From contig BTRK01000005.1 in assembly GCA_036245805.1 (NCBI GenBank), positions 31,787,469 through 31,851,468 of the forward strand: DNA of 64,000 nucleotides, given 5' to 3'. Below are positions 11,345 to 23,919 of the stretch, piece by piece. The translations under genes were made by a program, and so were the position numbers. The stretch is from Pristionchus mayeri. Lineage: Eukaryota > Nematoda > Chromadorea > Rhabditida > Neodiplogasteridae. The notes beneath the pieces are model-generated. The model had not been told where the DNA came from, did no database searches, and was given only the letters and a program-made list of their open reading frames with translations. Every line of letters starts with the position of its first letter. The first letter of the stretch is position 1.

Positions 11345-12314
11345 CTGAGGGCATCGCCCGTTGTGCAGCGAATCGATGACATCGTCAAGAGTAGAGCCGA
11401 CAAACGGGAGGTATTGTGCCCATCCTCCCTCACTAGCCAGATGATTAGAAGGGACTGGGATAATACAATAACGGTATATGCTTTGAGTGGAGTTATAAAC
11501 TCAGTTATTGGTCGCATTGCAGTATCGCGGTCTTCTGCTAGCTAGTGGTCTCAAGGTGTTCCTCGTCTCGGACACAGAGCTGGGTGTGGCGGCTGCAGCT
11601 CTCTCCGTCAAGTGCGGTCAGTTGAATCATCAGATTCGCCCTATACTTTAGTAGTTGTGTCCAATACATCAATATTTTTTAAGACAAATTGCGTGTTTTG
11701 TATCATTTTCGATTCTACAGTAAAATATCACATTGTCAGTTGGTCTGAATGATCCGTGGGAGGTTCCGGGTGTGGCCCACTTCCGCGAGCACATGATTCC
11801 ATTTATGATTCCATCGGATAGCGACGGCAACTTACTAGAAATCGTACCAAAATGAGCTTTGAATTATGATGTGAGTCTGGGGGTTGCAAACTCCTGTTGA
11901 GGGGGGGGGGGTGGAGGGGGTCGCATGTACATTTGCGTGGGGTCCCTTAAAAAGGTTCCTCCGTAAAAGTTGCCATGCTTTCTGAGTAGTGGCTTCGCTA
12001 TCTTCAAACTACAGGGCTTTTAATGGTGGAAGAAGTGGATTAATTACTGTTGTTGAGCTTCGCTCACTTCTGGGATGAAATCGACTCGCGAACGTACGAC
12101 TTTGATCATTGTGAGTTTTTTTTGTGGATTTCAATCCATTTTCAAATTTGGTGCAAGTGGCCCCTGTCAATGTTTGTCAATGCGACTGATGGTGTCCTTT
12201 TTCTTTGAAGACGAGAAGGAAATTGCTGAGCTCAAGACGATAACGAACGAAGAACTCATCGCTTTCTTCGAGAAGAAAATCGCACCTGGTGAGGTTACGA
12301 CGAATTATGTTTAG
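11345..12314 (+). pseudogene. insulin-degrading-enzyme-like M16 peptidase relic
   Basis: Exon pieces match both ends of insulysin-type M16 metallopeptidases. 11345-11410 and 11523-11616 join to ...DKRE|YRGLLLASGLKVFLVSD, as at the N-terminus of the family. 11740-11852 gives a NDPWEVPGVAH stretch followed by HFREH (11778-11792), the inverted zinc motif HxxEH, but runs into TGA at 11853. Bases about 12055-12110 (FWDEIDSRTYDFDH) and 12211-12314 (EIAELKTITNEELIAFFEKK) match the C-terminal end of the family. The roughly 700-800 residues normally between are missing. With the stop codon and this deletion it cannot make a working peptidase unless it has a new role as a short protein. The parent gene is probably elsewhere in the genome. 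Confidence 0.75.
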
Positions 12315-12844
12315 TGAACATGCTCTCTCGTCTGTCAGAAGGATAGATGATCAGAAAAATGAAAATTTAATCATCGGTTTGGGAAACAAGTGAGCTGAAG
12401 GGGTCTTGACAACTCGGAAAGCGACATTTTGGTAACTACGCAGGAAAAATTGCTGAATAGCTCAACGGACTCCTAGTTTCAAGATCTTTCGATTGCACTA
12501 TGAAGCGTTAGGAAGTTACGTGACTGAGAAATGGAGGAGAAAGGAAGAAGAGAGAGACTGACGATGCTGAGGAGACCAAGGACAGTGGAAAGAAGGTGAG
12601 TGATGAAGGATTCAGTTGTGACATTATTCCTGATCATTTCTTAGGATGAAGATCGCATAAACAACCAAACGGCTAAATAGCGTATATTGTACTTCGCAGA
12701 CTGAGATCGTTCACGTGGACGCGTTGCGTGACATTCTTGGATACTTCGATCGTCCCCCCTCGCCTGCCATCGACCTCCCTCCCATCGGAATCTCCTCCCT
12801 CGACCCCTTCCTTCCCTCTATCGTCATGGGATTCAATATTTTTT

Positions 12845-13085
12845 GAGTGAATTTTGGAAAAAAACCAATTCAACGAAGGGAGTGAGATCGTACTATTTTC
12901 ATCAATCAGTTCAATAAAAGTCCCGGGATCAACAGCCAAAATTCGCGCTCTATGTTTCAAGTTTTGCCACGAATAAATGGAGAGTGAATTTTGGCTGTTG
13001 ATCATAGGACTTATTGGACTGAAAGATGTAAATAGTACGATCTCTCTCCTTTCGTTGAATTGAGATTTTGCTAAAAATTCACTCA
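12845..13085. repeat. 241-bp MITE-like inverted repeat
   Basis: It starts TGAGTGAATTTT and ends with the complement AAAATTCACTCA. The blocks TTCAACGAA..GATCGTACTATTT and ATCAACAGCCAAAATTC recur in inverse order across a centre near 12960. The open frame on its minus strand is a by-product. It lies about 290 bp upstream of the MATH-BTB start at 13378. Confidence 0.75.
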
Positions 13086-13370
13086 CCTGTTGTCTTTGCT
13101 TGCAAAGGAAGGATACGCCACCTTCCCTCGGAAGGTGGACTATCTTTAGGATATTATCATGTGAAATGTATGTTTCTATTTTGGTTTTTTGTTGCTAATT
13201 TCGGTATAAACATTGTTTTGTAATACTCTTAGTTAAATTTAATATCTATCGGCGTTTACATCGCGAAAATATCTCAAATGTGCTAAATGGGAGCAGAAAT
13301 TTCCTAAATTGTCGAGAGCAGAGCAGGGTTTCACGGAATTGCTTACAGTAGTATAACCTTTTTAGTTGCA

Positions 13371-13377
13371 TTTCAGA
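13371..13377 (+). promoter_or_regulatory. probable trans-splice acceptor
   Basis: TTTCAG directly precedes A-ATG at 13378, with a T-rich tract before it. In nematodes TTTCAG next to the start codon is the usual spliced-leader acceptor. The 21857 locus has the same arrangement (CTCAG|A-ATG). Confidence 0.5.
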
Positions 13378-16300
13378 ATGTCTCCTCCCAGAAAGAAGAA
13401 GGGAGCAAAAGTGGTGACAACAGGTTTAATATTTTACTTTTTTTTGCAGCAGACGTAGAAAAATCAATATTTTTTATTCGTGATCTATGCCCGTAGAAAA
13501 TCTAGAGATTATCAGTATGTCATTGTTAACTTTCATAATAATAATCTAGATATTGCTTTTTTACATTTTTTTTGCCTGTATTGCAGAAAGCCCATCGGCG
13601 GGATGTATTCGCCTCTTCAAACATGTATCCATCATTAAACCCGGTGGCTATTACTCCAAAGATGTAGAAGTGAAAGGAACGCGGTGGTGAGATTTCGCAA
13701 TTCTCATAAAAACGAATTTTGGCACAGTTTACGTTATTTTATTTCGCATTTCCTAAGTAAATGTTTTCATCTTCTTCCACGGTGTAATTCACAAATATTA
13801 ATATTTTTATCCCTCAGGGCGCTGTTTCTTCAGAAGAAGTTCGCTTCGCCCCATGTCGGAGTTTACCTCGTTAATCGCACTTTCGAGACCCGTCCCTGGA
13901 GTGTTGATGTATCAGCTCAATTCAAAATGATTGGAACGGGTGAAGAGGGACATCGTGAACGAGAGGTGTGTTTGCAACATTTAAAAAATTTAGATTGTGA
14001 AATTATGTTCGTATTAAGCTCAATTTCACAAGCCTTTAGGGTATATTTAATTGCGCAAATGAAACTGTACAATTTTTTTTTATCTATGACATCAGTCCTA
14101 TCATGTGATTTTCTGAGCGAAATCAAATATTATCTTTAGTGCTATTGAAATGCGCTGACTATCTTGGATTCCACCGTAAATAAATACTTACTTGTTGAGA
14201 TCAATGCTACATTTCGCAACGGAAATGCAAGATGGGGCATAGACGAATTCATTATATGGGGAGACCTCACGAACAGAAATAATGTAAGTATTTCTTACAA
14301 TTCACCTTAAGAAATTCACTTTTTACAGGGATTCCTACTTGAGGGAGATGCGGCCATGTTTACGATTGAAGTTCGATTCACTCTCTCGAACATTGTTGGC
14401 ATAAGGTCATTCTTCCCTCTTTTTATTAAAATTTATTTTATGCACTGGAACTCTTTATTCAGCTCGGTGTTGCACTCAAACATATGTTTATTTTTTCTCT
14501 GTAGTGTCTCTTTTTTCATAGCATGATTCTTATTCATCGAGAAATTAATATAATCTCTTACAGTTCTATCGATTTCGCCTATCCCGATGAACCGCGTCAC
14601 GATATCGCATTCCTGCTCAACGGAGAGAAACTCTATGCTAGCAAGCAGGTATTGGACTAGTTCTGAAAAGATTCTATGAAATTATAAATTTCAGATTCTC
14701 GCTGCTCATTCTCCCGTTTTCAACGCAATGTTCTTTGGAAACTTCACTGAGAAAAACAAGAAGGAAATCGAGTTGAAGAATGTTGATCGAGAGGTGATAT
14801 TCAATTCTGAAAATAATATTTGTTAAGACCAAGTACGTTAATTCAGGACTTTCATGTGATACTCAAAATCCTGTGCAATCCAAAATACGAAATCGAAGGT
14901 TTGATTGATTATGTGTTCTTAAAATATAGTTTCACAGATGACATGGGACTGTTGGAGTCGCTTCTGGTGCTCGGGGATCGATACGATATCAGGGTATTTT
15001 ATAAAACTTTTATTGCATTCGGGTTAGAGATGCAGATATACATGGCATTGCGTGAAAAGAATGCGATAAAATTGAAGGCAATTATCGATCGATTGGAGGA
15101 GATTCTCTGCAAATCGGAAAATTTTTCTCCCGCCGAGAAACTTCTTTTCGCCGATAAGCACAACTCCTTCAGATTCATCAAACTGAATGTTTGTTCATTT
15201 TGTATTTGCTGGATGATCAGGTTATTAGCCAGTACAGCTTAAAACTGCATAACTAGTTTTTCGGAATAAAGGATTCGCATTTACAGATGAATGTTTTCGA
15301 AGCTCTTGAAAATGAAGATAGTGCATGGGAAACGCCGAGGAGAGATTTCTTGGCGAGTTTAACACTTAGTTCTTTGATTGATTATTGTTTTTCAGAGATC
15401 GAAAGAATACCTTCAGCTTTCTCCTGACACTAAGTTGGTGTGCAAAGAATTTATGAAGAATTGCATCCCGGAGAATGCGATTCCAGAAGAACAGTATGAA
15501 ATTTATTAATTTTTAATCTTCAGAGTGTCTTGAAATGTTCCTATATCTGTAATTTGTAATTGGTTTATTTTCTGTCGACTGGAAGATGGGCGCGTGGAAA
15601 TGGAAGAAGGAGAGCACTTAATGGAAAGAATCGATGAAAATGGTGAGTATTTGGATTGGCCAAAATGTCGAACAAAAAGTGTCATAAAGGATCAAAGCGA
15701 TCATGTCTTTTTAATACAGTCCGATGATTACTCAGTGTAACATAGGCCAATTTCTAGCCTAGACCAATTCCTCTTCTTCCTAGATCTGATTGCAACTGGT
15801 TGTTTCCGTACTCTCTTCGAATTTGAGGCCAATCAGAATTTCGAGGGAATTCTCAGTTGCTCTGGCCATAACTCTACAGAAGCTAATTGGATCGGGGGAT
15901 TATTGTGGTATGCATTTAAATATTTACTAGTTATGATTTTGACAATAAGATAAATTTAGAAAATAATAAGATCCTTCGATATTGTTCCAGGTAAAACAAT
16001 TGGTTATGTGTATCCTATCCACGAATCATTTAGCAATTTTTTAAAAATGTTTCTAGTATATATGTTTAATTTTCGGAGAACATGAATTTTGCAGGGTCGT
16101 CGATGCAAGATGTGACATCCATCCTCATGCTGATGGGAAAGAACGTTATCTTCTCTCTTTCATGCTAGTCGTTAATGACGATCGACCATCTATTTTCGAC
16201 TGGAAGGCAGAGGGAATCATGGAGGTACGGGTATTAACTTTGCTTCCTCGATGTTTTGATCCTGTACATTATTGTTTTGGTTTCTTACTTTAAGATCTTA

Positions 16301-18650
16301 TGAATATTCAGATTGAGCCAATCTTTCATGCAAAAGGAATTTGTCTGATGGATGAATCTGATGTAACTTATTCTACGATGTCTCTTGACAAAGATAGGAA
16401 GAGGATTAACTATGATTCTGCTAATCCCTACCCGATTAAGAAACAGGCCCGTTCTCTTCATAAATTATTAATGAAAACACTCATTTATGTAATGTAATTT
16501 TAAAAAAATTGCTTGTAGTTCACTTTCGCTCTGGACAACAATAATCGCAAGGGCTTGACGTCATGTGTCTGCGTGATAATGAATGAGCAAAGAAATAATT
16601 GGAACTATCCTGGAATCTGCTTGAAGACACGAATTCACTTGACAAAAGTGACTGGAAGGGGGTGAATTGCTAGTGTTCTTTATTGATATCACTAAATGAC
16701 CTTTAAAATGTACGAGTTGTGTGTAGAATAAATTAGGGCTGGAGAAATTAAGTTAATTTTCAGGGCACGTTCCCATTGTGATTTCACTACACTCCTTCCT
16801 ATGAGCGATGTAACTCTAATTGTGGAAGAGAAGGAAATTCATGTCGGCAAGCAGGTTCGATTCAGAGAAAAATGTATATTAGGTTGTTGCAAAAGTCCTG
16901 TGGAATTTTCATATCTTGCCTTCCATCTTCCTGTTGGATTGATCGATGAACTTCCGGATATTGATTACTAATGAGGCCTTGTATACTCTTTCATATGCGC
17001 ACCCTATCAGCATTGCCCAATCAGAGAGGCGAGAACAGGATCAAGTTAAATTTACGAAAATTCATCCATCGAAAACGACACATTTCTCAATATTCTGTTT
17101 CCTCTGAAGCATGAATGCTCAATCCCTTGTGGTTATATGAAGCTCCCATCCTTACCCTATAAATACTTTTTCTTATTAATGCTGGAAGTTACATCCTTTC
17201 GAGGAATGAAGTTGATCTGTAAATGACTACATGTAGAATTTCTGTGTTGATTTTGCATATTTCTGAAAAATAAGAAATTCAAATTTTCTGAAAGGGGAAA
17301 GAAGCAACTGTTAATATTTTTAAAATGAGAATATAGCTTTTTCGTGGTTTCATACATCACACACATGACGGCGCTTGTATGATTGGTCTTCCATTCAGGA
17401 AAGCTCGGCAAAGTCACATGTAGCCGGCGTCTGCTTCTATTGTTGATATCATGCAATTTGGTTCAAACCCACTCATATGACGGGTCTAATCCATTATTTG
17501 AAAGAATATCAATGCTACTTCTCAGCCAACATTACGAAGTTGTTTCATGAATTTTCCCTTCAAATATCAAGATAAATAAATGTAAAGCAAAATTGTGTGA
17601 TTTTTTTGTTGAGCTTTGAGACGCGCGAGTTATGATCGTTCAAAATACGGACACAAAAAAACACAAGACTTTTGCAACAGCCTAATAGTTTAATCAACAG
17701 TTGTCTAGATTTGTTAATTTTTTAGTATCTATCGAGTATTTCGACTGTGTTCCGCACAATGTTCGATGAAAACTCTTCTGATGTGCCTAATAGAATTGTG
17801 CTCAACGGAGTGAAGTATCAGGTAAACAGTTTATTCATTCCGTGGAGTAATGAGATAAATTGTATTCATTCTCCTAGGATTGCATTGAGTTTCTTCGATG
17901 GATCTATCCGTCCCACGTGAAGAATCTTGAAGGTGGATAAACATTTAAATTAATTTTCTACAGTTTGAACAGTCTACAGTTTGCTGAATATTTCTATTTA
18001 ATGATCGAATTTTATTGTAATTTCTTACAAAACTTCTTTTGTTTAAAAAATGATTGATAAACTTGACTTCTATTGCAGAAGATGCACTTTCTCGCGTGGC
18101 AGCATTGGCGAAGAGATTCAATGTGATTGTAAGGCGATTTAATCCTATTTGTTAAAACTGACCATAATTTACCAGTTCGTCATTGACCAAATCGCAAGAT
18201 TTCTCCGCTGCTCTGCTGATGAGTACGCTTACTCATTGAAGATGGTCCTTCATTTCGGATACGCAGTTGATCTTCAGGTTTGAATTTGCAAGTTATATGC
18301 ATTATATAGATGATTTAAAAGTAACAAATGAAAAAATAGGTTGATGCATTTTTAAATTCCAGTTTCTCGAAAGTCTTCAAGACAATGTCTACGAGTACAC
18401 CGACTGGAAGTCGATCAGCAAGCAAATCGAGGTGAGAATCTTATCTGAAGGAGTTACTAATATTTTGGCTAAACTCTAATAAAAATAATATATATTATTA
18501 TGCATGTGATATTTATTTTCTATCTAGTAATAGAATTAATAGTAAATATATTTTAAGAACACTGCTGCATACAAAGAAATGGAGGATGAAAAGGCTAGAG
18601 AGATGCTGGAATGGATGATCAAGAATTGGTCAACGGCTGAATCTTCTTAA
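13378..18650 (+). CDS. tandem MATH-BTB / MATH-BTB locus 1
   Basis: About 24 exons can be read. Unit one starts MSPPRKKK and has MATH exons 13378-13423, 13587-13686, 13818-13965 (..YLVNRTFETRPW), 14200-14283 and 14329-14405. BTB exons are 14564-14648 (DFAYPDEPRHDIAFLL), 14695-14793 (AHSPVFNAMFFGNF) and 14847-15188, with tail exons about 15287-15356 and 15396-15493. Unit two has a divergent MATH (15784-16661; GGLLWVVD, FDWKAEG) and a second BTB (16764-16854, 17726-17821, 17878-18277), ending 18363-18431 and 18558-18650. The known family role is substrate adaptor for CUL3 ubiquitin ligase: MATH binds the substrate, BTB binds CUL3. Between units the reading phases at about 15356 and 15493 do not join cleanly, and one intron would need a GC donor at 16447. 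So this may be two genes, one fused gene, or a damaged one. Confidence 0.75.
16877..17687. mobile_element. mariner/Tc1-like element in an intron of locus 1
   Basis: The left end TTAGGTTGTTGCAAAAGTC and the right end GACTTTTGCAACAGCCTAA form terminal inverted repeats of about 25 bp (one or two mismatches), flanked by TA. The interior of about 0.8 kb has no recognisable transposase, so it is non-autonomous. It sits between the BTB exons 16764-16854 and 17726-17821 without touching either splice site. Confidence 0.8.
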
Positions 18651-19240
18651 CAGAAACAACCATTCCTTCTCTGTTGCATTTCAAGTGTTAAACAATATTT
18701 CGACTTTCTCAGCCTATGGTATGAAGATATCATAAAATATGACAGTAAGCTAAGGTCTTTCTTGATATTACTGAATTGTTCTGTTGTTTCTTTTTTATGT
18801 TTTCAAACTTAATTTATGATAAAAAAAAGTGTTCCTAAATCGTGTATGCTGATCTAAAATAGGTGGTTGCACACTATTAGATCAAAGAAAAGCCGAAGAG
18901 AAGGTAACAGTGAAGGTGTTAGAGATGAAAATGGAGGATGAATTGCAAAGAGGAAGATAGGTGATCGGGCGATTGCGATATGATCAATGTGACTCAGTAT
19001 ATGATCAAGATGTTCCATCGTGTTCTCTCACCAGTAAGGTTGTGGATCCTGCGGCTGAGGTCACGACAGTAGTTGCTGCTGAAAATCACAGAGATCCTTT
19101 TTGGGTGTCATAGCAGTAGCCATTGCCGCAGCCGACTGCTTCAATTCCAGTCAGTCCGAGGTACCTTACCTGACAAGTGACTGAATTATCTCATTTTCGA
19201 GAATTAACTAGCCGTGCAGAAATGCAGAGCCCGCATTCGA

Positions 19241-19310
19241 CAAGAGGACAGTAGGTCGGAAACTATGACGTCATAGTTATCATACGGGCTAGTGTGAACA
19301 CGAGCCTATG
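19241..19310. repeat. copy of the small ATGACGTCAT palindrome
   Basis: GTAGGTCGGAAACTATGACG continues through ATGACGTCAT (19265-19274) into TAGTTATCAT.CGGGCTAG. It is a shortened relative of 7764-7858 and includes one CRE-like site. Confidence 0.6.
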
Positions 19311-19540
19311 AGACGCTCAACTATTCACGTGAGAAGGTTGAAGTAGTGGTCCAAGCCAATGAATGAGAAGCGACTGAGTGCATCACATATTCTCATCGGT
19401 TCGGGTGCTACAGGGATGAAACTTCTATGGGTGTAACGACAGCGTCAACTGCTCCAGTTGACCCTGTAGAAGGAACTGCAGACTCATAGACGATAATGAG
19501 ATGGATAACGAGACGGAGGGGCGGAATCTGAGCCTCATCT

Positions 19541-19819
19541 TCAGTGTTGTTTAGTACAGCGTTGCCAACTTCTAATCGTTGCTCTTCTTTTCACGAACGT
19601 CTGTTCGATGGCGTACGTCGACAGAAGAATTTCGTCACTTGTAATCTTATCCCCCGTCAATTGTTCCCAGGCTTTGCAATTCATTCCGATGAAATATTTA
19701 TCCGTACAAATCCAAATAAATAATTCGTTTTGTGCTTTGCGCGCAGTATGAAGTACACGGGTGTACAAGACCACACGAGGGTTCAGGTGGAGCACAAAAA
19801 GTCGGACCTCATTTTTCAA
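19541..19819 (-). other. unrecognised 92-codon frame with VRLFVLHLNPR
   Basis: The frame starts MKNEVRLFVLHLNPR and continues with a Trp- and Cys-containing stretch (WICTDKYFIGMNC). I do not recognise a family. The first 15 residues match the peptide implied by two other repeat copies in this window. There is no neighbouring exon and no clear promoter. It could be a relic of a transposon protein. Confidence 0.25.
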
Positions 19820-21157
19820 ATGAAAAATGGGGCACGGTAGAAGGCGGGATGCCGTAGTATATCGTCTCCCTAGATCGCATGATCTCTCGTCGGACAGAGA
19901 AAGTGAGAGAGTAGGGAGGGACGAGGGTACCTAGGGAGAGGGCGCGCTCTAGACGCCGCGGGATAGAGAAAGGCGGGCAGAGGGGAGCGAGAGAGCGTGG
20001 CCCCTGTATAGGGACAGCAGCCGTGTTTATGAATGAGCAGAACAAATAGCAAATTGGTGTGCAAATGGAAGCTTACCCTACCCCATTTCGAGTTTTCACT
20101 TTAGTTTTTCAAAATTAATGTAAAATAATAAGAAAAACAATAATGAATGTTTATGAAGAAGCCGACGTTTTGAGTCCAAGTGGAGCGCATCACAAGTCAC
20201 TTTCATACTCAATTTATCGCAAATCCTATAAAATATTTCAGCACCGTCCATATGAATTGATTAATTTCTTATTAATGTTTAACCCGCTCTAAAAAATGCC
20301 ACATATCACCAATCATAACCAAAAAAACCCATAAATATCTCGGTGCTTCAGAATCGTCAAGCAAGTGCAAGGATTACGGTAACATCGAAGTAAAATAACA
20401 TTTTCTATAAAACCGCTTTCCCTATATTTTTTGTTTTCGAGTATGTTATAAGAAACACTAATATCTAATAAAATTTAAAAAATCTCGAATATACGGAAAG
20501 CATTTTTCGAGAAAAATTATAAAATGTGTATTCACTGAACAAAACGCTCAACTTTGACGGCCTCATTCTCTAATATCTTATATTTATATTTATTTTTATT
20601 GTGAAAACAATTTTTTGTGATTGATGATCTGCTTAAACTGAAGAAATGAAGCTTCAACACTTAGTTCGGAAAACACGTATATTTTCGATCGCTTTGTGCT
20701 TCTCCAGTTCTGCAATATATTGTCCTGTCTTCTCATGTTTGATGTTCTTTCATCATGTGTTTAAATTCATTCCAATCAATAAAATAGTTTAAAAATCACA
20801 TTAAATATTTTTTTAAAAAATGTTTTAAAATATTGAAGGAATTTGGCTTGAAAAGTACGGTAGTTTGAAAACAAAAGCGTCGGAAGGAGGCACCCAATAT
20901 TCCGTACTCAAATATTCGGGCTGCCATCCCTACCCTTGTACACTTTTGTTGCACAGAGGCCGCACCTTTGAGCCCTCGTGGACCAGTATCTAATAAAAGT
21001 ATAGAACAGAACCTATTCTAAACTAAAGCGAAATCGTTGTCTCGCAAGTGCCAAATATACGGTAAACTATTGCGAGTACATGATCTTTCTCTCTCATCAC
21101 AAGAATCTGCCCCCGAAAGGAGAGAGCCCATGCTCAATTACGTCTCTCAATGAAAAG

Positions 21158-21190
21158 CACGGGGGTTCAAGTGCTGAACAAAAAGTCGAA
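21158..21190 (-). repeat. dispersed repeat, copy 3 (VRLFV..LNPR)
   Basis: The minus strand reads VRLFVQHLNPRAFH and then a stop. Compared with the copies at 705-738 and 19774-19807, several differences are synonymous (CTG/TTG, AAC/AAT, CCT/CCC). Confidence 0.4.
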
Positions 21191-22570
21191 CACTCTATAC
21201 TTGATGAAGCGCCCTTGTGGTGTACGATAAATAAATAAATTATACTGTAAGTGACGGTTGCGATATCACATGTGACCTACAGTGTTGGATCCTAAAATTT
21301 AAAATATGACATTTGATATTATAGATATTATATTTTAATTCAATATTTTTGGATTTACTTTGATCTGCGCAATATATCTCGTATTGAAATAATATCATTG
21401 AATATATATATAATAATTACGCTAAAAATCACTTTATGATTTATGATTTGAATTATTACAGTAAGCATACGGTAGGAGATTTTTTTCTCCCAATTTTTAG
21501 TTTAAAATTTTCTTTTTTAGCCTGAAATTTCGGTTGTACCTTTGTTTTTTTTGCTTATAATGCAATATTCTATATGGAATTGCAATCCTGGCCCATAATT
21601 CACGTCTCTGGCCCATTTCCTAAGTGTATTCATTCCTGCTATGCGGAATTGCTCGACGTTCTCATTCTCTAGTATTTTTTTCGCTTTATATTTCGTGTTT
21701 ATTCCTCTTTTTCACTCTTATATCTATCGTTGCACTCCACTTAACTCACTGAGAGTGTCCTTAGGAAGTATTGCCTAACGGTAGAGCACAATATGATCGA
21801 CCGCTGCTATTTACTCGTTATTTCAAAGTCAATTTTATATCACCACCTTACTCAGAATGTCTCCTCCGAGAAAGAAGGCGAAGAATGATGAATTGGCGGA
21901 ATCACAAACAGGTTTGATCACTTTTAAAGGAACTAAACCGTTTTCGCATACTTATGCTGTATTACGTCTGATTCATTAGTTGGTTGCGTTGCCCTTCAAA
22001 TACGAACTGGTTGACATTTAAGTGCTACATCAAATCAATATGCGCATGGTTTTCTCATTAAATCTCTATTTCAGACGTTGCTTCATCTGGATTCATTCGT
22101 TTCAACCAGTATGTCGACAGAATCGTTGATAGAGGCGTCTTCTCCGATGAAATTGAAGTGCTTGGATCGCGATGGTGAGATAAGCAAATATTTAAATGTT
22201 TTTCACAAAGCTTAATCACTTTCCTGCCATATTTATCAGTGACATCACAACTATTCCTTTTCCAGGAAACTGTTGGTGAAGAAAAGCGCAACGTCCCAAC
22301 TGGGAGTATATCTGGTTCATCGCACATACGAGACCCGACCCTGGAGCATCGATGTTTCCGCGCATTTCAAAATCGTGGGAACGGGAACAGAGGGAAATCG
22401 AGAATTCGAGGTTTGAAGTTACTTTTCCTACTTATCAGTGAGGTGCGAGGGAATGGCTTTGTTATCTCTGCAGCTCAAAAATACGTTTCACAACGGGAAT
22501 ACAAGATCAGGCTTCGAGGGAATTATTAAATGGAATGATCTCATCGATAAGGAAAAGGTATATTTTGGAC

Positions 22571-22640
22571 AGGTCGGGTGAGAACTATTTCATAATGTAT
22601 ATCTAAGGCGGAATTGCGAGAAAGTTCTCATCCGACCTAG
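22571..22640. repeat. short palindrome related to the 95-bp family
   Basis: AGGTCGGGTGAGAACT at the left and AGTTCTCATCCGACCTAG at the right are inverted copies, 70 bp in total, without the central CRE-like site. It lies in an intron of MATH-BTB locus 2. Confidence 0.6.
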
Positions 22641-22862
22641 CACCTGTATTTTGTAGTGGGTACCGAAGGAATACAATTGCTTAGGGATTCATAAATAAAG
22701 ATCGCAACATCGTGATTGAAGCTTGGATTACTCTCTCCAATATCATCGGAATACGGTTACTTCTTTAACTATTTTTTCTTATTTTTAAATATAAAATCAT
22801 GGTAGTTCTAATGACAGATTTCGTAGCTTACAAAGTGATCTAAGGCGCTGTAATTTTCATCC

Positions 22863-23919
22863 CTTTAATACTAATAAGGTTTCGGCTTGTACTGATGTGT
22901 ATTGGGCGAACTAGACTAGAGGAGGATACGACTTTATCATCTCGATGGAAGGAGCGAGACTGGCGCTAGTTGTTTGTCCACTACTGCCAGCTGACTAACG
23001 CTGAGCAGCGGGAGGTGGGTGATCGGTGTAACAACTAGGCTGGGGAAATTGAACACTAATAGGAGTTGATGGTAGGTCAATATCTAGATGGACATGACGT
23101 CCTCCCTTTTCGGCAAGCAAGCGACCACGCTTGCAAGCTTCAGGGTAGGCTAAGAATAGATCGATGTAAAAATTGCTATTCCTAGTCTCGTCACAAAAAA
23201 ACTATGCCTAGATAGAATGACAGTAGAAAAAAGTGACGGCGTAGTCTCGCAAACCCTATACAAGAATTCGCTAACAATAACACATCAGTATGATACAAAA
23301 ATGTTCAACCCACAGTTCACCAATTCAGACTAGTTCATCTCTCCTCTTCAATCTTCATAGCTTGACTTCATTCGATTACCGTTGATGGACGACTCGTCAG
23401 TCTCTTGCTGAGGTCGTAGGAGAGGGGGGATCGGGACGCTCTTCGGCGTAGACTTCTTGGCTCTTCTGGCACTTCATGTCTTCTTGAATAATTATGGATA
23501 CTCGTAGAGGGGAACGGATAAGGGATAGCGGTTCAGGATCTGAGGACTTCCAATTGAAGTTGACTTGACGTAATCGGTGACTGGGGTGACGGGGGTACAT
23601 GCCTCCTGGTGTCCCTTACCAGGGGATGATGAGCCAAATGGTCATCTGAGGAGTAGTGACTCCTCTCAACCCGGGAACTCCACTTTAATACTAATAAGGT
23701 TTCGGCTTGTACTGATGTGTATTGGGCGAACTAGACTAGAGGAGGATACGACTTTATCATCTCGATGGAAGGAGCGAGACTGGCGCTAGTTGTTTGTCCA
23801 CTACTGCCAGCTGACTAACGCTGAGCAGCGGGAGGTGGGTGATCGGTGTAACAACTAGGCTGGGGAAATTGAACACTAATAGGAGTTGATGGTAGGTCAA
23901 TATCTAGATGGACATGACG
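22863..23919. repeat. 237-bp direct repeats flanking 583 bp
   Basis: 22863-23099 and 23683-23919 appear identical, from CTTTAATACTAATAAGG to GGACATGACG. The interior has no protein I recognise. The repeat ends are not TG..CA, so these are not typical LTRs. The structure sits in a 1.6-kb intron of locus 2. It could be a recent tandem duplication or an element with split direct repeats. Confidence 0.75.

Larger units (their letters stand above)
18651..21856. other. intergenic stretch between the two plus-strand loci
   Basis: No gene is supported in these 3.2 kb. The stretch is AT-rich after 20.1 kb. It contains a copy of the small ATGACGTCAT palindrome (about 19241-19310), two copies of the VRLFV..LNPR repeat (19774-19807 and 21158-21190) and GA-rich sequence at 19860-20000. 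A 92-codon open frame at 19541-19819 (minus) contains the repeat motif but has no known domain. Confidence 0.5.

Noticed and set aside
12673..13086. 137-codon minus-strand frame
   Set aside because: Lies within and beside the 241-bp MITE; its peptide has mirror-like halves.
22863..23919. Complete LTR retrotransposon
   Set aside because: Repeat ends are not TG..CA, no primer site or purine tract is evident, and the 583-bp interior has no retroelement frame.
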